A stretch of 64,000 bases of DNA from Rhineura floridana (taxonomy: Eukaryota > Chordata > Lepidosauria > Squamata > Rhineuridae), in contig NC_084500.1 of NCBI RefSeq assembly GCF_030035675.1, positions 13,637,100 through 13,701,099 on the forward strand, given 5' to 3'. The position numbers were made by a program, and so were the translations under genes. Below are positions 41,890-53,659 of this stretch, one piece after another. Every line of letters starts with the position of its first letter. Position 1 is the first letter of the stretch. A model generated the notes under the pieces. It ran no database searches, was not told the DNA's origin, and saw only the letters and a program-made list of their open reading frames with translations.

Positions 41890-42003
41890 CTCCAAGGGTA
41901 GTCGCACTCAGAGTAGACCCACTGCCATGAATGGCCACGGCTAACTTAGTTCCATTCGTAGCAATGGGTCTACTCTGAGTATGGTTAACATTAGATACAA
42001 CCC
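41890..42003. mobile_element. Palindromic MITE family A, complete
   Basis: CACTCAGAGTAGACCCACTG and CAATGGGTCTACTCTGAGTA pair almost perfectly; ends with TTAGATACAACCC. Confidence 0.75.
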
Positions 42004-42580
42004 ATCAAATCTCAGAGAGAGAGAGAGAATTTGGGGGATGTCCACCCTTAACATTTCATCTCAATTTCTCATCTATCCTGAGAGGAAGGGGTCACGATTC
42101 AGCTCAGAGACCCTTTCCCGCCAATTGCTTTGAATGGCAGAGTTTAGGAGGCATTTTTAATTATCCTTCACTGGTATTAAAAGGCATCCAGTTGACATCC
42201 CGCTGGGATGAAAAACAAGCAAAAAACAGAAAACCCAACACGCTTCCTTTGGGCTGGATCGTGCACACAACCATTTCAAATATGTGTCGGCCTTCGCACT
42301 TTCTTCTTGGGGAGGGAAAGCGGAACCAAACCCGCGTGGCTGAAGGGAAAAGAGAGAGGCCAGAGATCCTATTCAGAGAGCAAGACAGGCAGTGGCGAGC
42401 CTCAGCGCGTTTACCCAGATGGAAGGGGCCCCTATAAAACCCTGGGGCTTTGATGGTTAGCGGGTTCAGTGCTTCACACGTGCTTGGAGGGCGGACGCCG
42501 AAGACCCCCGCCTGCCCATCAAACTGGACTGCGGCCCATTTTAGCCCTCTTGGCTTGGCTTGCAGAATTTTACCAGAAGC

Positions 42581-42582
<2 letters not shown>

Positions 42583-42658
<76 letters not shown>
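42583..42658. repeat. (AAT)n, about 25 units
   Basis: An uninterrupted trinucleotide run. Confidence 0.97.
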
Positions 42659-42659
<1 letters not shown>

Positions 42660-43344
42660 CTTTAGATTTATTTTTTCTTGCGTAGGGGAGAGTTTTTTTT
42701 AAAAAAAAATGCATCGGGGGAGGCTGTGAATGATTGACTCCGAATGAGGGCAGCAACAAGGAGGATATTTTTGGCCAGCTCGGCTAGGCCTCGAGAAGGC
42801 GATCCGTTGGCAAGGTTCGACAAAAGGGACTGGAAACTTGAAGGACGGACGGAGGCCGATGAGGCCGGTCCCGAGAGCAGGAAGGAACCGGGTTGTAGAT
42901 TTCGAGCGAGGGTCCTTCCGCCGTGGACACGGACGCCCCCACACACACTTACGCGTGGGTCGACTCGGAAGTAAGTTCCACGAAACTTGCTCGCCAATTA
43001 GAGCGGGCTCAGGCTGAGATCCTGCGCCGCCGGCCCTGGGCAGAAGCCCTTCTCGTTGAACTCAGTGGGGCTTACTTGTGAGTAGACATATACAGCAATG
43101 CACCTTTTCAGGAGGAAAGAAGCAGATCGCCTCCGGGGAGCGCGTTGAGAAATTTTCTTTAAAAACCAGCTGTTCGTGTGTGCATTTAACCCTTACACAT
43201 TTTTTTTGGGGGGGGGAGATCTATCGTAGGAAGAAAACTGCGATCCAACTGGACAAATGCAAACAGATTTTTTTAAAGGGGGGGACAAGTCCTCCTTTTA
43301 TCTAAGATCTTCCCCTCCCCCCCTCTGTTTTTCTCTCTGCCAAG

Positions 43345-43535
43345 TCCTCGGAGCATAGGAACCATTGGAACGTTCAGCTCGGTGTTGTCCACACTGGCCG
43401 GCAGCAGCCCCACAGCGTTTAAGCCAGAGGACATTCCCAGCCCCCCCCCCACCGGAGAGGCCGGGGATCGAACCGGCAACCTTCTGCGCGCCCAGCAGAT
43501 TCTCCGCCCCTGAGCGACGGGCTTCCCCGAAAGTC
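43345..43535 (-). mobile_element. Sauria-type SINE, GC-rich copy
   Basis: CATAGGAACCATTGGAACGT, ACACTGGCCGGCAGCAGCC, GGATCGAACCGGCAACCTTC and CCCCTGAGCGACGGG. It retains many CpGs, as expected for a copy inside a CpG-rich region. Confidence 0.75.
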
Positions 43536-43852
43536 TTGCGGTTCTCCGGGGTTCCCAGCAAGGGAGATTCCCAGCCCGATTTGGCGGCGGCGCGGAAGAA
43601 ACCTGGGACCTTTTGCATACAAATAATATCTTTACCACTGGAGGGGGGGACCTGCCCCCCCCAAAAAATTTCTCCCCCCTATTTTATAAAATAAAAATAA
43701 ATCATTAAATTTACCACCGAGGAAAATGCTCCTCCCTCTACAGTTTTGATGCACCCCCCCCCGGATTTTTCGGCTGGCTTAAGGGCCTGGTCACAATCCT
43801 AAAAACAAAGCGCGGTTCTGGATACAGGGCTGATCCCGGGAGGAACCCACCG

Positions 43853-44020
43853 AGTCAGAGCTTGGGCCTTCTAGCTCAGTAATTTCAACACGGACTTGCA
43901 GCCGCCCTGCAAGATTTCAGGCAGGGAGTCGCTCCGAGCTCGACCCGGAGATGCCATTGGGGACCGAACCCGGGACCGTCTGCATGCAAGGCAGGCGGTC
44001 TGCCTCTGAGCCACGGGCGC
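43853..44020 (-). mobile_element. Sauria-type SINE
   Basis: GGGCCTTCTAGCTCAGTAAT, GGGGACCGAACCCGGGACC and GTCTGCATGCAAGGCAGGCG. Confidence 0.8.
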
Positions 44021-44689
44021 GCGGCTTTCTTCCTCCCTCCCCTCCTCTTTTCATTCAGCGCGGCGTCCTTTCGGGCTGCCTACATCGTTTCCCCTTCCTT
44101 TTCTTTTCTCCTGTTTTAAACGCTAGCTGTGTTTCCCCCCTTTTTTCTGGTCGCGTGTATGCGTAAGATCCTATCGAACTTCCCCTCCCTTAGGCTGAAC
44201 CCCTCTGCACTCTTGCTAGGGAGCAAGGCCCATTGATATCAGAGGGCCTTGTGTCGGAGTAAACACACCTCAGGCTCGAGCTGCGATTCATTCATTCACT
44301 TACTTAGAGGTATATATCTCTTTATACACTCGGCTCTTCAAACCCTTAGGGTCTAAAGGGTCGCCAGAGCGGCGACGAATAATTTAAAAGCAACCATCTT
44401 ATTTGCTCAGCCCCCCCCCATTATTTTCTAACACCCCCCATGTCTTTCGGTGCTCCGAATGCGCACTTTTGCTTCCGCTTGGCTGCAATCTTTATAGACC
44501 TGCAGCGACAGAATTCGAATCGAGACGCTGGTCAATTTCAGGCAGCATCAACCCGGCCGATGGACAGGGCCTTTCCTCCATCCGAGCCTTGCAAAGTTCG
44601 AAGCCGATGGCTTCCTCCACTTCCCGCCTTCGGAAGTTTGAAACGGCTTCTCTTTCTGAAACCCACACCCCTTCCATTTGAAGCAGGTT

Positions 44690-44790
44690 AGTTCCCCCCC
44701 AAAGAATCCCGAAAGCCCCTTAACGAACTATAATTCCCAGGATTCTTTGGGGGGAAATAAGGTGCATTAAATGTCGGGTGTGCATCTAGA
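44690..44790. mobile_element. Palindromic MITE family C
   Basis: CCCCCAAAGAATCCCGAAAG and AATTCCCAGGATTCTTTGGG, then TAAATGTCGGGTGTGC. Confidence 0.65.
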
Positions 44791-44864
44791 GTAAAAGATC
44801 TCTATCCTAACTCTTGTTAAGCTCTCAGGGTAGAGGTGTTTGTGGGAGCTGAGTTTGTTAGCTG

Positions 44865-44970
44865 TCAAGGTTTTGCTCAGAGCAGATCCACCGAACTCAA
44901 TGGCCCGAAGTGAGTCGTGTCAATTCATGCCAGCAGGTCTACTCCGAATACGATTAACATTGGATCTACA
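44865..44970. mobile_element. Palindromic MITE family A
   Basis: TTTTGCTCAGAGCAGATCCA and CAGGTCTACTCCGAATACG around a GTGAGTCGTGTCAATTC centre. Confidence 0.55.
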
Positions 44971-45414
44971 AATTATATCCTATTTCAGATCAAGAGATTC
45001 TGGAAGGAGACTTGCCGGAAAACCGGATTTAAAGTGGTCTAGGCTTGCCCAATCGAGGTGGGGGGAGGTAAAGCGGGTTGCCCGCCCCGCTGGGGGCGAG
45101 GGTGAGAGGACAAGCTGTGTGTGCTTAATTTTTTCCCGCGTCTGCCTGTCTGTGTACACACGCACGCACAAATCGCTTCCTCCGCCGGAAACAGAATTTC
45201 CTTATTCTAATCTAGTTATCAGGTTGCCTTCTCAAACAACAGCAACCCCCCTCCCCAGCACACACGTACAGGGATTATTTGAAGGCTCACACCCTCACCT
45301 TAGCAAGCCCCAGCCGAGCTGTGCCGCCTTGGCCTGAGGTTTGGCGCTTAGAAAGGACAGCGGGGGAGGGAGAGCACCAAAAAGTGAGATTTCCTAGGGG
45401 AATGATCAGGCTTC

Positions 45415-45500
45415 TCCGGAATACACACTTGCCCGTGGTGGGCTGGGAGCCGGCAGACAGAAAGAATCCACACTCTCTCTGTGTGTGTTTGTGTCTAAAC
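45415..45500 (-). promoter_or_regulatory. Candidate Nodal/activin response element in LHX1 intron 1
   Basis: Two FoxH1-type octamers lie 45 bases apart: AATACACA at 45420-45427 (TGTGTATT on the gene strand) and AATCCACA at 45465-45472 (TGTGGATT). SMAD boxes CAGAC (45454-45458) and GTCT (45493-45496) are beside them. The stretch is single-copy, about 2.75 kb into intron 1. Xenopus Xlim-1/lhx1 is known to be induced by activin through an element in its first intron. Equivalence here is inferred from position and motifs only. Confidence 0.35.
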
Positions 45501-45744
45501 CCAGTCCATACCTAAGAGAATTCTACATCAGCACAAGTCGGGTTCCCCCCCCCAGTTCATTGCCTTTTTTGGGGGGGGGAGAAACCCTCCGGGAGAAGCG
45601 TATTACAATAAAATAGAGAATGGACGTGAGAAAGTCTCGCAAGAAAGCGCTAAGTGGGGGCTGGGAGCCGATTTAAGGGCACGATCCAGCCTAAATTCAG
45701 CTAAAAGACCGCGCGAGCCGAGGCGGGCTTACTTGGGTGTATTT

Positions 45745-45830
45745 ACTTATTTATTTAAAATATTTCTGTCCCCCCCTACTACCCTATAATAGGGCACTCA
45801 GGGCGGCTTACAATAAATAAAGTCTCCCGG
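45745..45830 (-). mobile_element. L2-like LINE 3' tail
   Basis: TTACTTATTTATTTAAAATA, then CCCTATAATAGGGCACTCAG GGCGGCTTACAATAAAT. Confidence 0.65.
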
Positions 45831-47819
45831 GTCCCACACTGAACAGGGGCTTACTCTGTTGAACTCGCTTTCCTGGATACAAGCTTATGCGATTTCCAAG
45901 GGCAATTACTTCTGAGTAGAAGTCTTAGGATCCCGCCGTATGCCTCCCCGTTTTCATTCAACGGGTAGTTTGCAACCGCAAACCAGTTTGCGCCAAAGGC
46001 CGGCTGAGGTCTGTGGGGCTTACTGAGGAAATGAATTTCGGATTAGAAGGGCTTAATTTTGGGGAGGCCCCCTTCGAAGATCCTCTCTTTCCCCCTTCCC
46101 TTATAAATAACTCTGTTCCCCTGTCGGGTCAAATTCTTTCCTTTGGGGGGTGGCGGAATTTCTCCCCCAAAGCTGAACATATATATGTTAGTTTAAAGGG
46201 TATTTAGGCGTCTACAGAGGACACCGAAGCTGGCCTCACTTCACGTTTATTTGATCGGGTTCATTATTTTATTATAGGACATCCCATTTTTCCCCTTTTT
46301 ACAGACATTAACTTTATTAGCCAGCCCGGGGTTTTAAAAGAACCCGATTCTTGGGGGGGGGGAAAGAGATAACAATTTCCCCCTTTTCTTCCCAAATGTT
46401 TAATTCCCTCCCCCGCCCCCAGCTTCTTCAAATTCTCCAGAACGCCTCTTATTGTTTTATTTAGGACGAGAAATAAATACGCACAAAAAAGGTACCCCGA
46501 AAAAGCGACCTCCCTCGAAATCAAAACCGTGGTCAGATCGGGAGCTCAGTTCGATTCAGAGGAAACGAATTAAAGGGGGTGGGGAGAAGGAAAACATTTG
46601 ATGCCCTTTTAAACATCGAAGAGAAGCGCCGCTTTTAAAAGGCAGTATATTAAAGAAGTGGAATTTTTGAGTGTTTTTTCTATTGAAAAATAGAATTTTC
46701 TGTTTTCTGTTTGGTTTGTCTACTGGCTTTGAGGTAGATGGTGGCAAAGATATATACACTGAATATAATTAGTACACACAAATATTCTTCCTAGGGATTA
46801 ACGGCTACCTCTCTCGTGTGAAAACTTGGCAAATTCAGAGCTGGATTCTGATTGCCTTAAGGGGGGAAAAGGGGGTAACTTTTTTTGTTTAAATGCTCCA
46901 TCCCTTCACATTTTTTAAAAAATTCCGATGATCTCTTCCGTCTTTCTTCTCTCCCCCCCCCCTCTGTTCTTTGTTTGATTTAGGAAAACAGAGAGGAGTG
47001 CCAGTTGTCAAAGAAAGTAGGTCATGTTAGAAACGTCCACAGAGAGAAATCCCCGAACGATCTTTGGCGTTTCAGAAAGGCCCCCCCTTTAGCCTGCAGT
47101 GTGTGTATATATAGATATAGATGTTCTGTTTTTAAGATCGCCTCCCCCCCCTTGGTACCCTCTTTAAGGCACTGACTGACGGCTGACACAACAACCAGGC
47201 CTCCCTCGGCAGCTACTCTGGAACAAAGGCCCACTGAAAAAGCAAATGAGCCTCCTTCCCCCGTAGCGGATCTCGCATTTTTCTCATTTTTTGTTAAAAA
47301 GCCAAGGCGCTGTACCAAACCGATGTTCCTGGCCTGGAGGAGTGACTCACCTGCGCACCCCCACACGATTGCAACAAAGCCCGAGAAAGGGCGGGCGAGG
47401 AAGCCTCGGTTCGTTTGCGCCTGACTGTGGTGACTGGGTGGTGATGGGGGCGGAGGGGAACACTTTGCACATGTGCAGAGGCCGGGTCATTCCTTCGCGT
47501 ATCCTGGTGCCCGAAAACCCTGGCCTTTGAAACAGGGGCCCTGGCGAGAGGAGGGGGGGGAGGGAAAGGATGGAAGCACCGATACTGTGATCTTTTTATT
47601 TTTGGGGGGAGGGCCAGAACCTCGTGTTGGCTCTCTCTCGCCGTTTGCAGGCGAGCACTAGAGTGGTTTGTGATGTAGGCTGCGGTCCGGGGGGGGGGGC
47701 GGAGAGCCAGGAGAAAAGTTTAAGGCATGGTAACTTAACTTGGACCCGATGCTGCGAGGACCAGGGGGGAGGGGAGTGCAATTACCCCCCCAAATAATAA
47801 AAAGTAGATCATTAACAGA

Positions 47820-48145
47820 TCAATCTCATGCATGTTGAGTAGGCGGTTGTCCCACTGTGTTTAAGGGGGCTTACTCCCAAGAGCAAACGTGCAAGCTTGA
47901 AATCCTAGGCACGCTACCCTAGAAGTCAGCCTGCAAGCCGGGACCCCAGGCGCACGCGTACAGTGAAATAAGTCAGCACCCTTACTCAGAAACAAGCGGG
48001 CCAGCTGCGATCCGAAGCACCCTTGGGCGATCCGAAGCGCCCTTCACTTAGAACTCAGCCCGATCTTAGGGACACTCCCCCAGGTGTAAGCCCCGCTGAA
48101 CGCAGTGGGACTTACTTGCGAGTAAACACGTAAGGACTACGCTGT
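47820..48145. mobile_element. Diverged MITE family A copies
   Basis: GTGTTTAAGGGGGCTTACTC near 47860 and GAACGCAGTGGGACTTACTT GCGAGTAAACACG near 48100 are family A arms. The second is near exon 1. Confidence 0.5.
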
Positions 48146-48222
48146 GAGCAAAAAAAGGTGGGGAGGAGACCGCGACGGAGAGACCCCCCCTTCCCCCCCC
48201 AAGCCAAACTTTGGGGACTTAC

Positions 48223-48392
48223 CTAAAGAAGTCGTTTTTACAGTAGAGCTTTCCTTCTCTGGAGAAACACTTCTCTGTCAGGTTGCATTTACATTCACAG
48301 CACTGGACGCATTTGACGTGCCAAGCCCGGTCCAAGACGTTCAAGAGGAAGCGGTCGAGGATGGGCCTTTTGCAGCCGGCGCAGTGAACCAT
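48223..48392 (-). CDS. LHX1: LHX1 coding exon 1 (start codon, LIM domain 1)
   Basis: This exon encodes residues 1-56 plus two bases of codon 57. It carries the whole first LIM domain, a double zinc finger for protein contacts such as LDB1. Zinc ligands visible are C4, C7, H25, C28, C31, C34, C51 and D54, with the expected spacing. The start ATG (48392-48390) sits in a strong Kozak context (ACAATGG) and gives the family N-terminus MVHCAGCK. The frame stays open upstream without another in-frame ATG that I could find, so the family start is preferred. The 3' end is TTC TTT AG followed by the donor GTAAGT (48222-48217). Intron 1 that follows is 19.4 kb. Confidence 0.97.
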
Positions 48393-49870
48393 TGTCTTTG
48401 GTTTGGGGGAAGGTCGGCTCGTGGGTTTTGAGGCTCTCGCTGTTGTGGCTCCGCGTGGTTTTGGTCGGAGAGGGGGGGGCAGGATGAAAAGTTTGCAGGC
48501 TGGAGGAGGAGGCCGGTGAAGGTTTCCCCCCCCCCCGGATGTCAAAAGCAGAGACAAAATCAATGCAAAAACAAACGCAAAAACACACGTGGGAGACAGC
48601 AGGGAAGAGGACCCCTCTCCCGCTTTTAAAAAGCCTTCGCCTGGGAACAAGCTGGGTGGAGAAGTCGATTTTCTTCTTGGCAAAGTCCTGGCTGGATCAT
48701 CAAACTCGGGAGCTAATAATAAAATAATATCTTCTTTTTAAAAAAATCTTCCAAAAATCGAAAGCTCCTGCAGCGTCCAGAAGAGGTCAGCTTATATATA
48801 TATATATATATATTTAAAAAAACACCGAAGCTAATCTTCTTTAATAATATCAGTGTCCTTTTTTCTCTCGTGGGCGAGGTTCTTACCAGAAAAAAAAAAA
48901 GCCTTCTTCAAAACAATGAATTAGGACTACTGCTGCTGATGGTGGTGGTGAGGGCAACCAAAAAAAGCGAAAACAGGAGTTGTCAGTACGCCGAAAGGTG
49001 AGGGAGCATCAGGCGGTTTAAAAAAAAACAAAATCACAAAAGAATCCTCGCAGGTTCGAGGTAGAGCAGTCTGAGGTCAAAGTGCAATTCAAAAAAGAGC
49101 CCCCTCCCCAAAGGGAGACATGGAACAGGGTCGTCCTAAATGAAAGGCTGCAATGCCCGGGTACATTTCGACATTGAAGAAGCCTTTGGGCGGCGACCTG
49201 AGTCTCCGGGCTTCAAAACAGAAAAGGGGAATGATGGGGGGGGGAGAAGAGATGATGCCTGCTATACAAATAGAAAGATGTTCATATTAGGACATCAAGA
49301 GGGAGGGAGGAGTGCTCTCTCCCCCCGTGTCTCTTTCTCGCGGTTACAAATCAAATAATAATAAGCCTTTAAAAAGACACCGGTGTGATCATTGATCCTC
49401 GTACTCCTTCCTTAAATATATATATCTATATATTTAACAATCCTGTTGGGGGGCAGAGTGGGGTCAGAAACCAACAGCAACCGAAAGTTACCTTACCCCT
49501 ATCAGATCGGGAGGCCACGAGTGAAGAACTCTTGCGCCTGCTCCATTGGGACTCCTGCGACGCTCGCCTGGCTTTGCGCGTTAGGGGTCCTGGGCTGCTA
49601 AGGACATCCAGTCGCCCCCGCCCGCCGCAACGAAATTGTAGGGCAATTCCCTCCCTAAGAACAAGCCGGCCTTTTCCTTTGCTGCTGCTCGAGGCGAAGT
49701 GGTGTCGCGCTGGAGATGGACGAGGCCTTTCCCCCCCACCAGCCAGGCAGTCGCGCAGTTCGTCTGGCGCTTCTTATAGAACAGAGAATCCACTCCCGCG
49801 CTCGCCCTCGGCGTGTGTAGCTCTGTCTCTTTTCCAAGCTTCTGCCGTTCTCTCTATAGACTGCATGTTC
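48393..49870 (-). other. LHX1: Probable LHX1 5' UTR and CpG-rich first-exon flank
   Basis: About 1.5 kb upstream of the start codon lacks recognisable mobile elements, is partly GC-rich, and contains purine/pyrimidine runs and an AT dinucleotide run near 48791-48812. It is assigned as 5' UTR only because a promoter-like motif cluster lies just beyond it. No intron was looked for experimentally. An open frame on the plus strand (49385-50041) is low-complexity Ser/Pro-rich and is not taken as a gene. Confidence 0.45.
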
Positions 49871-49889
49871 ACAGCTGTCTACACTCTGA

Positions 49890-49935
49890 AGCCTTATGCA
49901 GTGACCCCCTACGTCACGGCCGTCGCCAGCCAATC
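49890..49935 (-). promoter_or_regulatory. LHX1: Candidate LHX1 core promoter motif cluster
   Basis: Read on the minus strand, this stretch has an ATTGG/CCAAT box (49934-49930), a CRE-like GTGACGTA (49917-49910) and a weak TATA-like GCATAAGG (49899-49892). The order and spacing suit a transcription start near 49870. A separate TATAAA at 50040-50035 is an alternative. The region is unique sequence next to a CT-rich tract. No start site can be proved from sequence alone. Confidence 0.35.
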
Positions 49936-50499
49936 GGAGCCGGCCTCTCTTTCTCTCTCTCCTCTCCCCCCCTCCTTTCCTTCCAGCACATCAGAGCATC
50001 CTCCTCTAAACCGGGGTGGTACAAGCGAGACCCGTTTATAGGGAAATGATAAGAGGAAGCGACCCATTGTCAAAAGGCGGTACGTTTCTGTTCAAGATTT
50101 GGGTTTTTTTCGGGGGAGGGGGGGTCACGTATTACTAGCATTTGGAAGAAGAGGGATGATTTTTTTTTGTCTAGCTTCGTTTTATTTAACACCCGTCCTA
50201 GAAGTTTATATTCGGTGGAGATAGGACTGGGTGAACTTTAAAGGGAGTTTAAGCTGACAACGGGGAGGTGTCAGATTTTACACCCACGATCCCAAACTGG
50301 TAGGTCACTTTTTGGGAGGAGGGTTAAAAACAATGCGTCTTCTTTGTTTCTTTCCACAACAATGATCTCTGTGTGATATTTGTATATACGTAGTTGTGTG
50401 TGTAATATAAAATATTATATATATATATATATAATAATTGTGTATGTTCATAGCTTTCTAAACAGAAAAACGGGTTGCATCCAACGGATTTCCTCCAAC

Positions 50500-50690
50500 T
50501 AGGAACGCAGGAGCTGCCGTGTACCGAGTCAGACCGTTGCTCCATCAGTATTGCTAGCACTGACGGGCAGCAGTTTTCAAGGGTTTCAGGCAGGGGGCTC
50601 TCCCAACCATACTTGGAGACCCTGGGGGATTGATCCCTGAGAACCTTCTGCACGCAAAGCAGATGTTCTGCCGTTGAGCTAGTGAGTCCT
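50500..50690 (-). mobile_element. Sauria-type SINE
   Basis: AGGAACGCAGGAGCTGCCGT, CACTGACGGGCAGCAGTTTT and CACGCAAAGCAGATGTTCTG. Confidence 0.82.
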
Positions 50691-50890
50691 GCTCGGAGCA
50701 GACGCATTAAAAAAGGTCCTCTGAGCCATGTCCATTAGTTTCAAGGGATCTGATCTGAGCGCGACTAATATTGGGCGCAACTCAACCTTAGCCCTACTCA
50801 GAGCAGACCTATTGAAAACAGACATGACTAACGGAGGTCCATTAATTCCAGTGGGTCTACTCTGAGCAGAACGGAATTGACTATAATCCC
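50691..50890. mobile_element. MITE family A, two adjacent copies
   Basis: CCTGCTCGGAGCAGACGCAT with a CAAGGGATCTGATCTGAGC arm, then CCTACTCAGAGCAGACCTAT with a CAGTGGGTCTACTCTGAGCA arm. Confidence 0.65.
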
Positions 50891-51551
50891 ATCTGAATTA
50901 AAAATAATATTTTAAGAAATGCAGGAACGTTTTTCCTAGCCAAACAGAAAAGTTGCAGTCTCGATCGACTTGGAAGGTGTGTGTGTGTGTGGGGCCCCAC
51001 CGGAACCACCATCTCGTTGGCTTTATACAATGTATCTAAGGACGAAAACAAATTTTAGGGTTGGCAAAAGAGGTTTTTGGGATGGGGAAGAATCTCATCC
51101 TAGTCTGAATTAGGAATATGGCATTGTTAAGAGTGGGGGCGGGAGGTAAGAGCGAAATATATTGTGCGCCTGTGTTTGATATTCGTGCGAGGAACCTCCT
51201 GAGGTCTAGAACCTTGATCCTGAAAGCAAAGCCCCCGTGATCTTGGCGAATGGGACCCGAGCCCCGATCCTCGGAAGGACGGAGCTCACTGGGAAGCAGA
51301 TTATATACTGCATCCAGATAGGGCCTTCCAAAGTCAACTTTCGTCAAAGGCTGAGCAGGGAGGTTTCTTGGAAGGCGATCAAGATATTTTTGAAGGTGGG
51401 CGCGCGTGTGGAGAGCTCCTGATCCGGCTGTCCTCGAGTCTCCTGCAATACTTTCAGCGTCTGTTTACATAGTCTTTGGTGCATAATGTGGGCATGTACA
51501 GTGCATCGACAGATATAGATTGAGCACATTTGTGTGTGCGTTCGTGTCTCT

Positions 51552-51567
51552 GCGCGCGCGCGCGCAC
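51552..51567. repeat. (GC)n run
   Basis: Alternating GC/CG run of about 16 bases. Confidence 0.8.
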
Positions 51568-53659
51568 ATTTCACGCAACCATTTTCGTTTTTCTTTTTGC
51601 GGGGGTGGGCTTCCGGGAGCCCTCGAAGCTGCCATCCCACCATACGCCCCGGGGAGGAAGCCCGGTTGGCCTGGCTTCCCAGCAAACATGCCCACGCCGC
51701 TGCCTGCGCGCCGATCGATGCCAGCTCCCCCATCGATTGGAGCCAATGGGTGGCAGATGCATGCACGGCTATATTCCCTCCCCCTTCGCTGACTTAGGCT
51801 CGTTCACTGCGATGGGTCTCCTCTGAGCAGGGCAGAGCTGAAGAGAAGCCCCTTTAGAGAACATCTACTGCCTTTCCGGCTGGTTGGCCTTTGGAGATGG
51901 GTGGCAGACTTAAAGGAAACAGAGGTCTCTGTTTGTGTGTGTGTGTTACAAATCGCTTAATCCGAGTAGCACTTGTTGATTCTGGGGAGGGGCCCCAGGA
52001 GAGCGCCCTTTCGTGCCCCTCTCCCCAGAATAAAAGCTTTTTTTGGCAGTTTCCAAATCCTTGATTTCCTACGAAAGCGTGAACCACTCTGTCTGTCTGT
52101 GACAAATTCCCCACCTGCAATCCAGCCATTCTCTTGGTCCAGAGGCGCAAACTTCTGAGAAAACACCAGGGAGGGTGTTTGTTTGTTAAAGGGAGAAAAC
52201 TACATTTAAATATCCCCCCCCCGGCCTTTTTCAAATAGAAGGCTGGCAAGTTCTCACCTCTGGTTTAAGACAACCTCACCGGCAGCAGAAGTGGGGGGCG
52301 AAGAATGTCGCGTGTAGACGAGATTCTAACACTTTTCCGATTCGATTCCACTCGCGGGAGGGGCTAAAAGCGAACCAAAACACACACCCCCGAAAATGAA
52401 TACTAATGAATTGAGCTGTAGTGATTTCCAATCTGGATTGCCTAGGGAAAGAGCAACCTGTTCTCAATAAAATAATAAGATTTTAATAATAAAATTATAT
52501 ATATATATATAATTATTATTATTTTCTCCGTCTAATAATTATTTGTGGAGGCTCTAATCGTCCCGGTTCTGTTTGTTGTAGATTTATTTGTTTTTTTCGG
52601 GGGGGGAAATGAGCTCGGAAATTTTCTCCTTTAAAAAATCCACAAAGCCCGCGGGTATTATTCACTTTTCTGGACTGAAATCTAAATCTATTATTAGAAA
52701 ATAATTTCCCCCTCAAATTCCCCCCATTAAAAAAATGGAATCAGTGGCTCTCCAAAGTTTTAAAGGGCGTTTATTTCCTTCTAACATTTGTTTAGGATCA
52801 GAACGTCAGTTTCGGTTGTTCTTTTCCACCCCAATACTTATTTCCTTGGGAACCAAATATATGATGTTTAAAGCAACGGACTAGACTAAAGGGGAACCCC
52901 TCTCTCTGTGCGTGTAACTGCAACTCTCTCAAATACACTTTTCTGGGAGTCAGAATTATTGGGCTCAATGGGACTGACTTGCTGAGGAGACTTGCATAGG
53001 ATCGCACGGCGGTTCCTTTTAAAGCCGCAACGCCAGAGATTTTTCTTGGTAAAATGGGCTGTTTGTACAGGCTCAACGCGATTCAAGAGAGTCGGATTGG
53101 CGCAGGCTGCCCCTCCCCCAATGTAATCTCTTGATGGCTTTTCCTGAAGACTTCCTGCTATCTATCTTCCAAGTTTATCCTAAAACTGATAAATCCTCCC
53201 CTGTCTTCCTTAACTCATACAGGGCAGAGTACAAGGTCAACAACACCCCCCTTTCCCAAAACATCCCCCCGCATCCAGCGCCTCCCCTTCAGCCCTATTC
53301 CCAACCTCGTTAATTCAGAGTCCAGCCTCTGTGTACACCCCGACCGAAGCACGTTGCTTGTGATGGTGGGCGGATCCCGTCAATTTCCCCAGTTTTCGTA
53401 CTAAATGCTGTAGCCCGATCGACCAATGAGTTCAGCAGAAATCCTTGGCTTCCTTTTTCTTTTTCTTTTTAAAGGGGCGGGATGTGATCCTCAGCAAGTC
53501 TTAGGAACGACGCGCTGCCGACCCCAGTAGGGATTGCTTTAGAGAAATGCCTTTATGGGACCATCTAGGCGTTGAAAGGGGCTGAACATCCCCAAGTATT
53601 TGTTTGGCCTTGGCTGACGTGTCTGGAGGTGGATGGAGCTGGGAAGGCCGCGATCCTGA

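Larger units (their letters stand above)
28815..48222. other. LHX1 intron 1 (19.4 kb)
   Basis: From 28.9 to about 40.4 kb the intron is mostly mobile elements. From about 40.4 kb to exon 1 it is GC-rich with poly-purine and poly-pyrimidine runs and fewer insertions. Stretches 40420-40840, 42010-42580, 42670-43040, 44030-44220, 44980-45740 and 45940-47815 show no recognised repeat. 35370-36430 is also mostly unassigned. Confidence 0.75.

Noticed and set aside
42450-42702. Poly-Asn, poly-Ile and poly-Tyr open frames
   Set aside because: Direct translations of the AAT simple repeat, as are the Ile/Tyr and Ser/Ile frames at 24006, 25834 and 13566.
48393-48683. N-terminal extension of LHX1 upstream of MVHC
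   Set aside because: The frame is open but I found no upstream in-frame ATG, the sequence is low-complexity, and MVHC with a strong Kozak context is the family start.
50035-50040. TATAAA at 50040-50035 as the main LHX1 TATA box
   Set aside because: A start 30 bases downstream would put the CCAAT and CRE-like motifs inside the transcript; kept only as an alternative.
49385-50041. 218-residue open frame on the plus strand in the promoter region
   Set aside because: Low-complexity Ser/Pro/Arg sequence across a CpG-rich promoter, no domain; a divergent non-coding transcript is possible but nothing shows it.
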